A stretch of DNA of 64,000 bases from Eucalyptus grandis (GCF_016545825.1 NC_052616.1:11036001-11100000); one strand, 5' to 3'; shown: positions 10,951-22,210, numbered from the stretch's first letter. The notes: generated by a model not told the origin, from the sequence alone. A program made the numbers and translations.

Positions 10951-13445
10951 CTCACCATTAGGGGTGAGCGGTTCCCGGTTCCTTACAGGTTCCGCCTAGA
11001 ACCTGAAACCTACCCGTCAAAACCAAGAACCAAGAACCTAGAACCTACCCTGTCACAGGTTCCGGGGTCGGTTCCAGGTTCCAACAGGTTCTTCTTTTTT
11101 TTTTTTGATGTCTTCCTCCTTTCTTTTATCAGTTGAGTACCACAAAATTATAAAGAGTGGTACAAACTCAATAATAGAGAAGAAAAAAAGCCAATAGATG
11201 TGCTGTCAACATTTACATAAGACCAATGTTTGAGAAAGCTATGCAGCAAAAAACCCATGGGAATTTCCTATCAGCATAGTATAAGCCAACACACTAGATG
11301 TGATGTGTATGCATTGGAGTGATTGCAGAACACCAACTTTGTAGGACAGATAGCAAATGGATAGAAATCACAGTTCACCAATGAGCAATCTCAAACCTGG
11401 CTGACACGAATATACAAAAGAAATAGCCAAAGATTCAGAGTAAAGGAGCGAGAGGCAAAAGAAAAAGGAAAGCGATCATTCGAATTTTTCAAAAAGAAAT
11501 AAAAAGGGTTGCAAAATTGCTACTTAAACATGCAAAATGAAGATATCAACTGAATGAAGGGGCTTCAAACATCAAACTATCTCTAGAAGTGTAAGTGACC
11601 AGCAGATAAGTTACAAGATTTGGACATTGCAGTACCTTTGTATTCTGCATGACACGGAGCTGGGGTACCAATGAAACAGCTTCAAGATAAACATAAAAGC
11701 CCAACAAATCCTGTTAATGATATGATGGTGTGTTGAGGGGTGAATCACAAGAGATGACACAACACATGGAATTCAACAATCATCTGCGGCAAACGTGATA
11801 TGAAACTTCTTAAAAGACAGAAAGAAATGATTTCAGTGATAATGGCATAGTAAAATATACACAGTCAAACAATTAGAAGTAACAAAACAAATAATAGGCA
11901 GCATCATTGCATAAAAGAGTACAATGTACAGAAGGACAAAGTAGAATGTATGCTTCTCAGGAAAATAAATATAAAGAACTTCATGGCAAAGATGGCATGG
12001 GCAGATAAATATATTTATCTTGCATGACTACTGCTCCTAAAGCAATGATAATAAAATCCAAGAACTTCATCAATATCTACTACAGCATAAATGTGAAAAC
12101 AAGATGGGCTTGCAAGTCTCAATTTTTCTCAATAATGTAGAGCTGTAGATGTCAATGATGAAAAAGCAGTTCACAGCATGGAAGATAACTTTAATTGCAA
12201 CATCCTCTCAATATCACGTAACGTAGCTCTATAAACTTGACCCAAGCTGGCAGCTGCTATAGTCCAAGATGAAATTTTACTGAACACAGCTTCAAGAGGC
12301 CGCCCCAACTCCTCCTCTATGATGTTAAAAGCAACCTAATTGTCATATTGATAAGATTCATATCCTATAACATCCAAGATAGTGTGAAAAAGCTTATTAA
12401 ACTCTTAAATTAGAATGCTTCTTTCTCTGTTAAATTATGCCATTCACCTGATTTGGGAAGGAAGGAACATCGTCGTGTAGAATGCAGAGTTCATTCATGT
12501 AGTCTTCTCTAATAATATCTGGTCTGTTAGCAAGAACCTGTCAACAATGGAACAAGAATTCAGGGAAAAAGGGGATCAAACCACCAAACACGTACGCATC
12601 ATCAAGAACATATTTTGCAGCAGAAATACAACAAACCAACCTTGGCAAGTCTTCACCTTTTACTTCTTTCTGGAATTGAACCATCATTGTTCTTGGATTT
12701 TCCTTTTAAATACCGTCTCTAACCACGAATTGAAGACTGGGATTGATTGTCATCATCCACCTGCGACCACAGCACTTATCATAAAGCAAAACCAAAGTGT
12801 TGAACTTCAAAATGGAATAAAGAAATTTAATGAGAATCCTACAAATCCAAAACAGCCATACAATCATAACCATCAGTTCTCCATCGGCTGGCGAGCAGTG
12901 TCAAGGGCTGACTGGGCCAGCGATGTTGGGGGTGGCTGGCCGAGCAGCGTCTCGGGGGGGAGCAGCGTCGAGGGCAACCAAGCGAGCATCGTTGGGGGCG
13001 GCTGCACAAGCGGCGAGCGGCCTCCACCAAAGGGACGAGCGGCGTCCACTGGCGGTGTTGACGGTGAGCGGTGTCAAGGGCCCGAGCGAGCCGAGCGGCG
13101 TCGAGCGGCCAAGAGGCGTCAAGCGGGCTGAGCGGCATCGAGCAGGCGTCGAGGAGCCGAGCTGGCCAAGCAGCGTTGAGCGAGCGTCGAGGGGACCGAG
13201 CGACGTCGAGCACTCGAAGGGGGAGGAGCGCGGCGGCGTTGAGAGTGGCGACGCTGGAGTGGACAGGGAGAAGACTCAGAAGAGAGTAAAGGAACCCTAA
13301 AACTAAAACAGAGGGGAGTCGCGAGAAGAGGGAGAAGGAAGAACAAAAGAGGGAAGAAAATAAATTGAAAACTAGGGTTTTCCGGTTCCGATTCCGGTTC
13401 CGGTTCCCGGTTCTACCCGGAACCACGCTCACCCCTGCTCACCAT
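10951..13445. mobile_element. hAT element 2 carrying captured gene exons (Pack-hAT)
   Basis: The element is 10,959-13,437 (2479 bp). The left end is TAGGGGTGAGCG; the right end is the complement CGCTCACCCCTG (one terminal mismatch). An 8-bp duplication CTCACCAT flanks it at 10,951-10,958 and 13,438-13,445. The unoccupied site is preserved in the paralogous copia at about 483-505 (CTCACCATTAGCTTACGAGG). Subterminal regions are rich in GGTTCCGG-type repeats, and 12,890-13,330 is a GC-rich GAGCGGCGTCGAGC-like block. The interior contains spliced-gene sequence related to ABC1 kinases and no visible transposase, so it is non-autonomous. Confidence 0.9.
12210..12540 (-). pseudogene. Captured ABC1K (aarF-domain kinase) exons
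   Basis: Two exon-like blocks read in order on the minus strand. The first (about 12,537 to 12,450) has an intact acceptor (TTGACAG) and donor (CAG/GTGAAT) and encodes VLANRPDIIREDYMNELC then a DDVPSFPNQ-like stretch. The second (about 12,339 down to 12,218) begins after an ACAATTAG acceptor and encodes VAFNIIEEELGRPLEAVF then SWTIAAASLGQVYRATL. The IAAASLGQVY segment is the hallmark alanine-rich loop of the ABC1/ADCK/UbiB family, which acts in plastid and mitochondrial prenyl-lipid and quinone metabolism. Introns are retained, so capture was at DNA level. The kinase core downstream is absent. Exact exon edges are uncertain by a few bases. Confidence 0.8.
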
Positions 13446-13460
13446 TAGCTTGCGAGGGGA

Positions 13461-13704
13461 TGATAAGGGAAGAAAATATTTGGGAAATATTTAAAGAATA
13501 TTTATTATTTTGTTACCCTCTGTATCTTATCTCTTAGAGTTCTTTATATACACAGTATTTGCAACACAATTATGTTTTAAAAAAAAAAGGAATAAAATCT
13601 TACTCTCTAAAATCCAATTCTTCACTAAGTCTTATGGTTCCCTCATTTATCTATTGCGATTGCGGTAGCTTCCTTCGCATATATTGAAATTAAGTATTTT
13701 AAGT
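13461..13704 (+). repeat. Copia 3' LTR (element between units A and B)
   Basis: It starts TGATAAGGGAAGAAAATATT after the purine tract TGCGAGGGGA. It pairs with the 5' LTR at 5835 and is also highly similar to the unit A LTR at 503. Host sequence after both 3' LTRs (CTTGTAAACCAATCGATTG) is the same, which shows that the A and B copies descend from one insertion. Confidence 0.8.
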
Positions 13705-14008
13705 CTTGTAAACCAATCGATTGTACCGTTTAGGTCAAATATAATTCAATCTAAACTATCAAACTGAACTGAAATTTAAGATTTGGTTTGGTTTGAAGAG
13801 GTAATTTTAGAAAACTAGTTCACAAATCGAATTGGATTGAAATTAAGCAATTTGGTTCAATTTTATTGTTTTTTGCCAAACCAAACCAAGCCGCCCAGCC
13901 AAAGTTTTTTTTTTTTTATAATAATATTTTCTATATTTATTATAGGAGAAAGGTAGGAATAGGTGAAAAAAAAAAAAACGGAGATTCTTTTTTTTTTTTT
14001 TTTTTTGG

Positions 14009-14359
14009 GTTTAATACTACAACATATTCTAAATTGATATATCGTGATAAATTTATTATAAAAAAAAAATTAGCTACAAAAATATTAAACCGATATACCT
14101 ATGGCAAATTCACTTAAAACTAATTTTTTTACCATAAAAAATATCAAATCAGTACATTTGTAACAAGTGAATGGTAAAATTCTAACCTAGTACACATGTC
14201 ACATTTCATCTAACTCAATAATTTGATATAAAATTTAACAAACTAATAGACCGTAAATTTATCACTAAAGTATGAGTTTGAGTTTTTTGTGGTCAAAAAA
14301 ATTAATTTTTAGTAAATTTATTATAGGTGTCTTAGTTTAAGGTTTGTCATAATATTAAC
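14009..14359. mobile_element. Foldback MITE, unit B copy
   Basis: This is the duplicate of the MITE at 1047-1400, at the same position relative to the copia LTR and kinase gene. It is bordered by T and A homopolymer runs that differ between the two copies. Confidence 0.6.
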
Positions 14360-14657
14360 TTTTTTTTTTTTAGAAGAAACAAAAATATTGAAAAATAAGT
14401 CAAAAGGGAAAAAAAAAAAAAAAAAGGTGTGCGCACAAGGAAAAAAAAAAAAAGGAAGAAAGAGAGGGGGAAGAATTACGTTGCTTTCTTCCTGATTTTG
14501 ATGGATTCTTTACGCTCGTGATTAATTCAATTCGATTTGATTTCAAACCTTGCACATATAGATCTTCACATAAACATAGTTCAATGTTGGCCACAGATCA
14601 TTAGAAAATTCACACATTGTACATGTAGATCTCCACACCAACATAGTCCATGTGTGG

Positions 14658-16098
14658 CTACAGATCATTAGAAAGTTTATGCCTCAAGTTCGAGTTCATG
14701 AACGAAATTGAAGAAACCTTCTCTTTCATCATCTTCATCATGCAGCTCGCTGTCGGCCTAACCAGGGTCGACTCGTCGAAACACAACCCCGCTAGTCCAA
14801 TCAGAGCCCTCGCCTCTTCCACGTTGAAATCGCCTCTCAATCTCGGATCCACCATGTTCGTCACCTCACTAACATCCATACGATCGACATCCTTAGCCAT
14901 ATGAGCTGCCATCGAGGCCAAGACCAGTCCCTTGTCCGCGCGAAACGCCTCCAAACCAGTCACGAGCTCGAGGACCAAGACGCCAAAGCTATAGATGTCG
15001 TTCTTCTTCGAGGCTATTCCGGTCCTCAAGTATGCCGGATCGGTGTAGCCCGGAGAACCCATGATAATATTCTTTCTCCTAACATAAGGAGATGATGAAG
15101 GCAACGACGAGGGTGGCAGTATCATGGAGGAGAAGCCCATTTTCGCGGATCCGAAGTCGCAGAGTTTGCAATTGGAGTCGCCGTCCAGTAAAACATTGGA
15201 GGATTTGATGTCGCCATGGATGATGTGGACGATGCATCTTTCATGGAGATATTCGATGGCTTGCGCGAGCTGGAAGGCGATCTTCACGCGGCTCTTCCAC
15301 GGGAGAGTCGAGCGCTTATTGCCGCTGCGGCCGTGGAGGCGCTCATAGAGGGTTCCACCGGAGACATATTCGAATATAAGCGCGCCTTGATCTTCATGAG
15401 ACGAGATGAAACATAAATTAATTACATATAAAAATGTTCTTATAATATTTTTAGATGAGATGATTTTTATTGAATAGCACTGAAAAATCATTTCTGCTAA
15501 TGGTAGTAGGATTACTATATGGGTATATACAGTCAACATTTACTTACAAAATGATAATATATAGCTGAAATTGAAATGCAAAATTGTCAAAATCTCGACC
15601 TTGCTCATGGAAATGATTTTCTTACAATTCAAATTTCACTAACTCAAAGTAATAAAGTTTGACAAATATTTTCGTATTTTGTTAATTAAATATAAACTAG
15701 GTGCATAAACGAGCGACGTGCCAACCTGCATCATCGCAATAGCCGAGGATCCTGACGATGTTCTCGTGCTTGAGCCGAAGCAGCAAGTCCAGCTCCTGCT
15801 TGAAGGCCAGGCTGAGCCGCTCTCCGCCGCCGCAGTGGACTTTGACGGCCGCGGCAGCGGCGGAGCCTCCCCCGCAGACGGGCAAACGCCCCATGTACAC
15901 GGTGCTGAACCCGCCTTCTCCAACCACCACCGAGAAGCGCCTCGTGATCCTCTCGATCTCTCCCCACTCCAACCTCTTCACGGCTGCTGCCTCCGCCGCA
16001 TCGCCGCACCGTCCCGAGCAACTCTCCCCGCCCTCAACGTGGACGGCGGCTCGGCGCCTGTTCAGCAGCTTGGAGCGGAGGAACTTCACGATGCCCAT
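14658..16098 (-). CDS. Receptor-like cytoplasmic kinase (At1g33260/At4g10390-like), copy B
   Basis: This is an intact two-exon gene: exon 1 16,098-15,726, exon 2 15,391-14,658, giving 368 aa. The phase-1 intron (CAG/GTTGGC ... CATGAAG) restores CDDADQGALIFEY. Kinase motifs are a P-loop [11 protein letters not shown] at 60-70, lysine 86 in AAVKVH, a probable alpha-C glutamate 102, catalytic loop HGDIKSSN at 183-190 (HGD, not HRD), DFG at 203-205, and a GSPGYTDPAYL activation segment. There is no signal peptide or transmembrane segment. The start MGIVKF leaves Gly2 free for possible N-myristoylation, so it probably acts at the inner face of the plasma membrane. The substrate is unknown. A dead sister copy lies 13 kb away. 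Its neighbour DUF604 is also its neighbour in Arabidopsis (recalled). Confidence 0.9.
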
Positions 16099-17574
16099 GG
16101 CTGCAGATCTGCGTTTCGGATCGAGTCAAGTCCCTTCGTGGGTTGGTGTCGCTTTTTAAAAGGGGAAGAGTCGGTGAATTATGGAGTATACTTTATGGTG
16201 GCTAGCTACCGGTGGGGCTCGCGGCAGTGGTTTGGTGCGGCTCAAAGAGAAGGAGCGAAGAAGGCTGGCGAGCGAGAGAGAGAGAGAGAATAAGAGATGG
16301 GGCCAAACGAGGACGAGGAGTGCGTGCTAGCCAAGGGACAAAGAAGATCGACGGACGGACGGACGCACTGTTACTGAAATCCTCTGACGAAACAAGCACG
16401 CGCACGGACGCTTTGTTTTTGCCAGGATTCTTGTCTTTTTCTTTAGGTTTTCTTGGGCCCCTCGTGCGGTGGGCGGCATGAACTGAGCGGAAGCAGCGGA
16501 GGGCAGAATCGGACAGGCGGGATAAGAGTCGGAAGGTGGTGTCCTTAAAGCTTCTTGATTAAGATTGGAGGGTGTCTTCATGAATCATGGGGTTGTTACG
16601 GCACCATTTGACTCGGCTTTCTTTAAATTAAAGTGTGATTGTGTGTGCACTGATTCGTACACATGAATGAAACTTTGTACCTATTCTATGATTAAGGAAA
16701 ACGACACTAATGATAATTGAACTTTAATCGAATATATAATATCATCCGCTTTTTAATTTGTTCTATATAATTCCCGAACTTTTAAAGATTTTTATACAAT
16801 ATGAGAAACACATTAAATATTTAGTAATAATTTATTAGCCAAATTGAATAAATTATAAGTCTAGAGACGATACTGTGCATTTGGCCAACGTTTAAGGACT
16901 TCATTGCACAAATTAAACGTTTAGAGACGACATGACATATGAATCAAAATTTAAAATCTGTTATTCTCTTGTGATTAGGACCCTCTCTCATCCTCGATGC
17001 CCGTAGCTCCCTAGGGGGCAATTAGCATAAATTCTAGTGACCTAATGCGATATAAAACATTCGAAATTTGCAATTAGTGGATAGGCCGGCCATTTCCATC
17101 ACCAGCCTATATCGAGAGGATAAATTAAATCGAATCTCTATATGAAAATTCGGAGGGTGTGGGGTTTGTCGGCAGGAACGTACACGCATGTAGACACACT
17201 GATTGGTCGATGCTAGACGAGAAATCTCAGAGTCTACGGACATGGGGAGGAAGCCAAAAATAAAAAAATTCGGGCGAGTAGAAAAGAAATATGAAGTGGT
17301 TAGGACATTAAAGAAACAAAGGATTTTAGTCGATAATTAATTCTCGCTAACGAAATTGTCGGTCGGTCAGTCAAAGCAAGGCTGCTCACTTTTCTACTTC
17401 TGTTCAAACTTCAAAGCTATAATCTGACGAAAACGTGAGCGGCGTTATCAAACTTGGAAAACGTGGGTTTTCTCTTTTGCACCGCTCGCTCGGGTTGGGG
17501 AAACTTTCTCCGTTGGCAATCGATCACGTTTCTGGGGCTTTCTAATTTTTGAACGATCTAGTTCAGATTTGGCG

Positions 17575-17930
17575 AGGCCGTCTTGGCCTAGGCAAGAGAG
17601 CCATTGCCAGGGCTTGCCCTAGCTCGGTCGGGCCTCGTCTATGGTGGTGACAGTGACACTCACCCAGGCAAGGTCACCCCGCCTAGTGACTGGTTACTAA
17701 CAAAAGAAGAAGAAGGGAAAAAATAAAAATATACTAAATTTTGAAAAAAAGGACTAAAATATTATTTAAAAATTGTCGTATTCAGCACCCGATAGTATCA
17801 CATACAAGTCGTTCGATATCCACATCATCAGTTTTTATCAAAAAGTAGCAATACTAATTGAATTGATACTAGATTAAAAGGTTTGGACTAAATTGGTACA
17901 AATGTAATAGGTTTAATATTTTTCTAATGC
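17575..17930. repeat. Degenerate foldback-MITE half
   Basis: A GC-rich GGCAAGGTCACC-type core is followed by an AT-rich arm (ATTGAATTGATACTAGATTAAA...). The layout resembles one half of the larger foldback elements at 42,557 and 58.6 kb. No clean inverted partner or TSD was found. Confidence 0.35.
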
Positions 17931-17984
17931 TTTTGTCTTGGTTTGAAACTCTTTGTCGATGGTGGTCGAAACCAATCAAGAACT

Positions 17985-18400
17985 TGGACCAACATAGACC
18001 AATCATACTATTCAAAGCTTTGAAAATAATTCGATCCAAGCCGCCAAATCAAATTGAAATCTAACATCCATTTTTATTTGAAGAGGTAATTTTAAAAAGT
18101 CGATTCATAAATCAAATTGGATTGAATATTGGCGGTTCGATATAGTTCTACTTCTTTCAGAACCAATTTAATTTTTTGTGTGATAATTATAATTTCTATT
18201 TTTATAGTAGCAGAGAGATAGGAGTGAGTATGAAAAATAAAGCAGGGAAGATTGGAAAAGAAGTCAAAAAAGGGGGAAAGAAGGCGAGCAGACAAGGAGA
18301 AAAAGGAAGAGATCGCGTTGCTTTCTTCCTGATCTTCTTGAATTCTTTTTATGCCCGCCCGATTAATTCGATTCGGTTCAAATTCACACCGTCTTTCTTT
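17985..18400. other. Third, truncated unit of the kinase array (3' flank only)
   Basis: From ACCAATCAAGAACTTGGACC the sequence tracks the region downstream of kinases A and B (about 745-1590). Both share the AAATCAAATTGGATTGAA-like motif, the GAGAAAGGTAGGAGT-like purine stretch and GTTGCTTTCTTCCTGAT. It carries no copia at the place where A and B have one, and no 350-bp MITE. Homology stops near 18,400, before any kinase exon. It is therefore either a truncated duplicate or the ancestral flank. Confidence 0.6.
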
Positions 18401-18659
18401 AGTTGGGTTGTTTTATATTTTTCCCCGACCATTTTACTACAATCCGTTTTACTTTTCCATCCAAATCGAACCGAAAGGGGTTGCGTACACCCTTCATAGT
18501 GTTTCCGTTAAAACCAAATCTTTTTTGACCAAAAAAAAGGCCAAAGCTTTAACTTTGTAAAAAGTTAAAAAAAAAGAGGACGAGCGAATGGGGAGTTTCG
18601 AATTTGTGCGTGGGGGACGGAATCGGTTTGGCAATCGTACCAAGGGACGATCACCTTTA

Positions 18660-18815
18660 TGTGATTTTTCTTACTAATTTATTTATATAAGCTCAGTCAG
18701 TACGCCATTTTAAAAATAATTTACAAAGTTTCAGGCCGCACGACTCGAACTCGAGCCTTGCCCATACACATTAAGATTCCAAACTTGATAATGAGCTACC
18801 CACCTGTATCTTATG
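18660..18815 (-). mobile_element. Candidate tRNA-derived SINE
   Basis: On the minus strand, GGTGGGTAGCTCATTATCAAG resembles a tRNA A box. CTCGAGTTCGAGTC about 50 bp later is a good B box, and the 3' part is AT-rich with no long poly(A). No target duplication was identified, so a decayed tRNA-like fragment is the alternative. Confidence 0.5.
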
Positions 18816-19044
18816 CACATTTTTATATACGAAATTAACTCACCTCAATTAAAAATGGCAGGTTGGACCGGTTCTACCGGCTGAACGGCGCAACAATCGA
18901 TTCTGCTCTGATGGCCATCTACGGACCCGTTTGGTTCGACTTTCTCATGGAGCTTTGGAGGCCCAAAGCCCATTGGGGAAAAAAAAAATTTTACGTTTGG
19001 CAAATATTTTTGGAAGCTCATTTGCTAAATGTGAGTATTCCGAT

Positions 19045-19650
19045 CTTTGAAAGCTGAATCTTTGGAAGAATGTGCTTTGGGTTTTGGCATTTTAGAGATG
19101 CAACTTCCACTATTCATCACGTCACTATTCATCTTTTTCTTCCCTGCCCATTTTCTTCCTCGTCTAAAAGTCGCGCTTCTCCGACAGCCACCACCGCCGC
19201 CTAGGATTGCGCGTCTCCAGTGACCACCGCCTGGGGTGGCACAACCCATGACCTAGGCAACGTCGCACGACCCTTAGGTGGCGTCACCTGGGTTGTGCGG
19301 ACCTTAGGCGATGCGGCCTGAGGTCGCGTGGACCTTGGGGGGCATCGCCTGGCGCCTGTAAACTAGGCGATGCCACGAGCGGCCAAATCTGGCCGTCGAG
19401 AAGCCTCGCCTGAGGTTGCGCGACCTCAAGCGACACCGCTTAGGTCGTGGCGCCACTGCCACTGCCACCACTAGCCACTCCCCCACAATTTTCGCCTCTT
19501 TGGCTACATCTCCTCCATTTTCCTTTTTTCTTTTTTTTCACCTTGAAGTTACTTTGCAAAATATACACAACCAAACACACTTGCTTTCACAAAATGCCCA
19601 TTCACTCAAAGATACTTAGGGAAATAGCTTTGCATTTCTCCAAAGTCAAA
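19045..19650. mobile_element. GC-cored foldback element (putative)
   Basis: The AT-rich outer arms carry TTTGGAAG/CTTTGG-type motifs that recur inverted at the far end (CATTTCTCCAAAG). The core at 19,170-19,480 is GC-rich and full of short palindromes around GGCGATGCC, GACCTTAGG and GCGCGACCTC. The architecture resembles the element at 26.34-27.16 kb. Ends and TSD are unresolved. Confidence 0.35.
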
Positions 19651-20645
19651 CTAAATGGAGGCATACGTCGGTACGGTTTGCAAAACATTGATTATCAGAT
19701 GAAAATTGGACGCACACGGACAAGGCTTTTTGGACGCACACGGACAAGGCTTTTCATTCTGAAATATAAGGCCCATAAAGAATGGCCACGCAAATGAACT
19801 TGAAAGGGTATCTGTATCCAAGAATCAAGGCCTAGTGAGGTTAGCGGTAATGCGGTTCGGATTGGCCGCCGATCGCCGACCGAATTGCTACCAGATCCAA
19901 AAGATCTAGTTGGTACTCGTAGAGATTCGAGGGTGCGGTTCGTTCTAGTAATCGGGGCTATTCTACAACGGCTAGCGATGAGGTAATCAGGGGCTGTTTG
20001 AATGCCTGACTAATTCTAAACACCTCATGACGAGGGGCGGAGCCCAACGTGCGAAATTACTTTTCGATTCCGGAAATGCTCTATAAGAGATTTATTTTAT
20101 TTTATTTTTTATTTTTTGGGTGGCCTATGGGAGATATAGAGGAGCCTAATTATAAAATTGGAGCAAATAAGATGCCTTGCTAAGAAATTTGAAATTTAAG
20201 CGTGTGAATGATAATTGTTCTGTTCTAAAAATAAGTTTATTGTCAAAAATATATTTTATTTCTATTCATTGGACAAATTTCTAAGCAAAAATACGTGTTT
20301 AACAATGCTACAAAATTTCTGTACAAAATTTATGTTCTTGGTTCTCTCTTCTGAGCAATGGCAAGTGGACGGCAGCAAGTGGTCGTGATGGCAATTGGTG
20401 GGTAGTGGTCAAGCGGTAATGGGTGTATAGTCGATTAGTAACAAAAGTGAGTAAAGACAATAATTTTTATTTTTCATTGTTGTTTTAATTTTTATTTTTG
20501 ATTTCTATTATTAATTTATTTCTGGAGTAAAATTTTATTTTAGAAATACAATAATGAAATTATATTATCAAATTGATTTTTATTTTAAATCTATTTCATG
20601 AATAGAAAAATAGAAAAATAGAGAAACGGAATAATTATCATACCC

Positions 20646-21743
20646 ATCCTCACTAGGGGTGTGCATTGGACCCGGAACCGCCCGGACCGCCGAACCGGAC
20701 CGGAACCGCCTGAACCGGCGGTTCTTGAGGGAACCTGGTCCGGTTCCGGGAGTCCAATTGTTGAGAACCGTGGGAACCGGTCCGGTTCCCAGGTTTCGTG
20801 GGTGGATCCGCCCGCTCGCCCACCGGACCGGACCGGTACTATTTATAATTAAAAAAAAAAAAAAAAAGTCGCGAAGCCCCCGCCCCTAATTTGCGAAGCC
20901 CTAATTCGCGTTTCTTCTTCTTCACCTTCGATTCTCTCTGTTCCTTTCCTTCTCTTCGTCTTCGATTCCACGGTTCCACCCCCCGAGTATCCACGTCGCC
21001 GCCGCTCCTCCTTCGCCACCGTCCGCCCCCTGCGCCTGGTCACCACTCGCCACAACCGTTGCTCCTCCGCCTCTCGCAAGAACTCTCGACCGAGCCGGCG
21101 AGCCCCATTTCCGTCACCCAACAAGGTACGAAGCCCTAGTCGCGTCTCATCTCTTGATTCTCTTCGATTTCTTCCTCGCCTTTGATTATCTCTTTGTTTC
21201 TTCCTCAATCTCTTCTCCTCGTCTTCGATTCCTCACCAAGCATCCACGCCGCCGCCGCCTCTTTGCTCCTCCGCCACCGGCTGCCGCCCCCTCCTGGCCG
21301 GTCGCCACTTGCCACAACCGCTTTGCTCCTCCGCCTCTGGCTGTCCGCCCCCTCGCCGACGCTCGGTCCCCGTCTTTGATTCCTCCCCGAGCCTCGCGCC
21401 GCCGTTGTTGCTCCTCCGCCACCGCTGTCCGCCCCTTCGCATTCGTCTATTAATTATTGTTTTAGTTTTTGGAGATTGGAACTTGGAATTTTAGAGCTCA
21501 AAACTTGGACCAGGTGGTCCTAGAAACCAAAATTGTTTCGCTATTGAAAACCAGAATTTTTGGCGTCAAAATCGATTCCATGGATCCACCCGGGAACCGG
21601 AGGCTGGACCGCCATTCCTGGTTCCGGTGGATCCATGCAATAAACGGTGGATCCGGTTCGATTTTCGGAGCCAGGTCCTTAGCGGGCGGTTCCGGTTCTA
21701 GGTTGGGAACCGCCCCCGGACCATGCACACCCCTAATCCTCAC
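20646..21743. mobile_element. Non-autonomous hAT element 3 with TSD
   Basis: The element spans 20,654-21,735 (1082 bp), with TIRs TAGGGGTGTGCAT and ATGCACACCCCTA. A perfect 8-bp duplication ATCCTCAC lies at 20,646-20,653 and 21,736-21,743. GGTTCCGG/CCGGAACC motifs crowd both ends. The interior (20,870-21,440) looks like a gene leader: pyrimidine-rich TTCTTCTTC, GCCGCCGCC, and a donor-like CAAGGTACGAAG near 21,121. It contains a roughly 245-bp internal direct duplication (CTCCTCCTTCGCCACCGTCC near 21,016 recurs near 21,266). No transposase is seen. Confidence 0.9.
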
Positions 21744-22210
21744 TTGCGAAAGTGTTTAACTTTTCTATCTACGTTGTTGGAGGGAAATGTTTTTAACTTA
21801 ATTATTAATTATTATCCCTTATTCCGTCTTTTTGTTCGGGGTTGCACGCCCGACCAAAATGCATCCGTTAAAGTCGAATTTGACGGTCCTTAGCACATGC
21901 AGGTTTTTAAATATTCTTGTCCACTTTTGCCCCCACAATCAATCAAATTCCATAAAATAAAATAAAATAAAAAGTACGAGAAAGAATCACACGCGATTGG
22001 AATCATGCGGCTTTTGCGCTTTTCGAAACCGATGAAAGAGACCGGACCAGATGTCCCCCCCTTCGCAAGCTTCCTTCCCCACGCCCCGACTTCATCTCGA
22101 CCGTTAAACGCTGCCCGGTCCCATATAATCCGACGGCCGGACTAGAGCGAGCTCATGTAGGACCGAACACGCGCGAGCCCGGCTCGCTCACTCGACCCGC
22201 CGGACACACC

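Larger units (their letters stand above)
6078..13460 (+). mobile_element. Degenerate, nested Ty1/copia internal region
   Basis: The internal pieces occur in the expected order. gag is split: first part to about 6332, then ETVKETAPREA... from about 7250, and INEYHTQLFRGL around 7570-7740. A degenerate zinc knuckle lies near 7930-7970. Protease and GAG-pre-integrase lie at 8043-8669 (WFIDSSAMHHI, then LWHNRLGHA), followed by the first residues of integrase (NRYYICIIDDA) to about 8723. An RNase H tail and a polypurine tract resume at 10,884-10,958 and 13,446-13,460. Most of integrase and all of the reverse transcriptase core are missing. The protease DSGA-type motif reads DSSA and several stops are present. 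Three later insertions (6333-7245, 8724-10,883, 10,959-13,437) interrupt it. It is non-functional. Confidence 0.85.

Noticed and set aside
12839..13432. 197-aa minus frame and overlapping plus frames in hAT element 2
   Set aside because: Simple reading of a GC-rich GAGCGGCGTC-type repeat block; alanine/serine/arginine low complexity on all strands.
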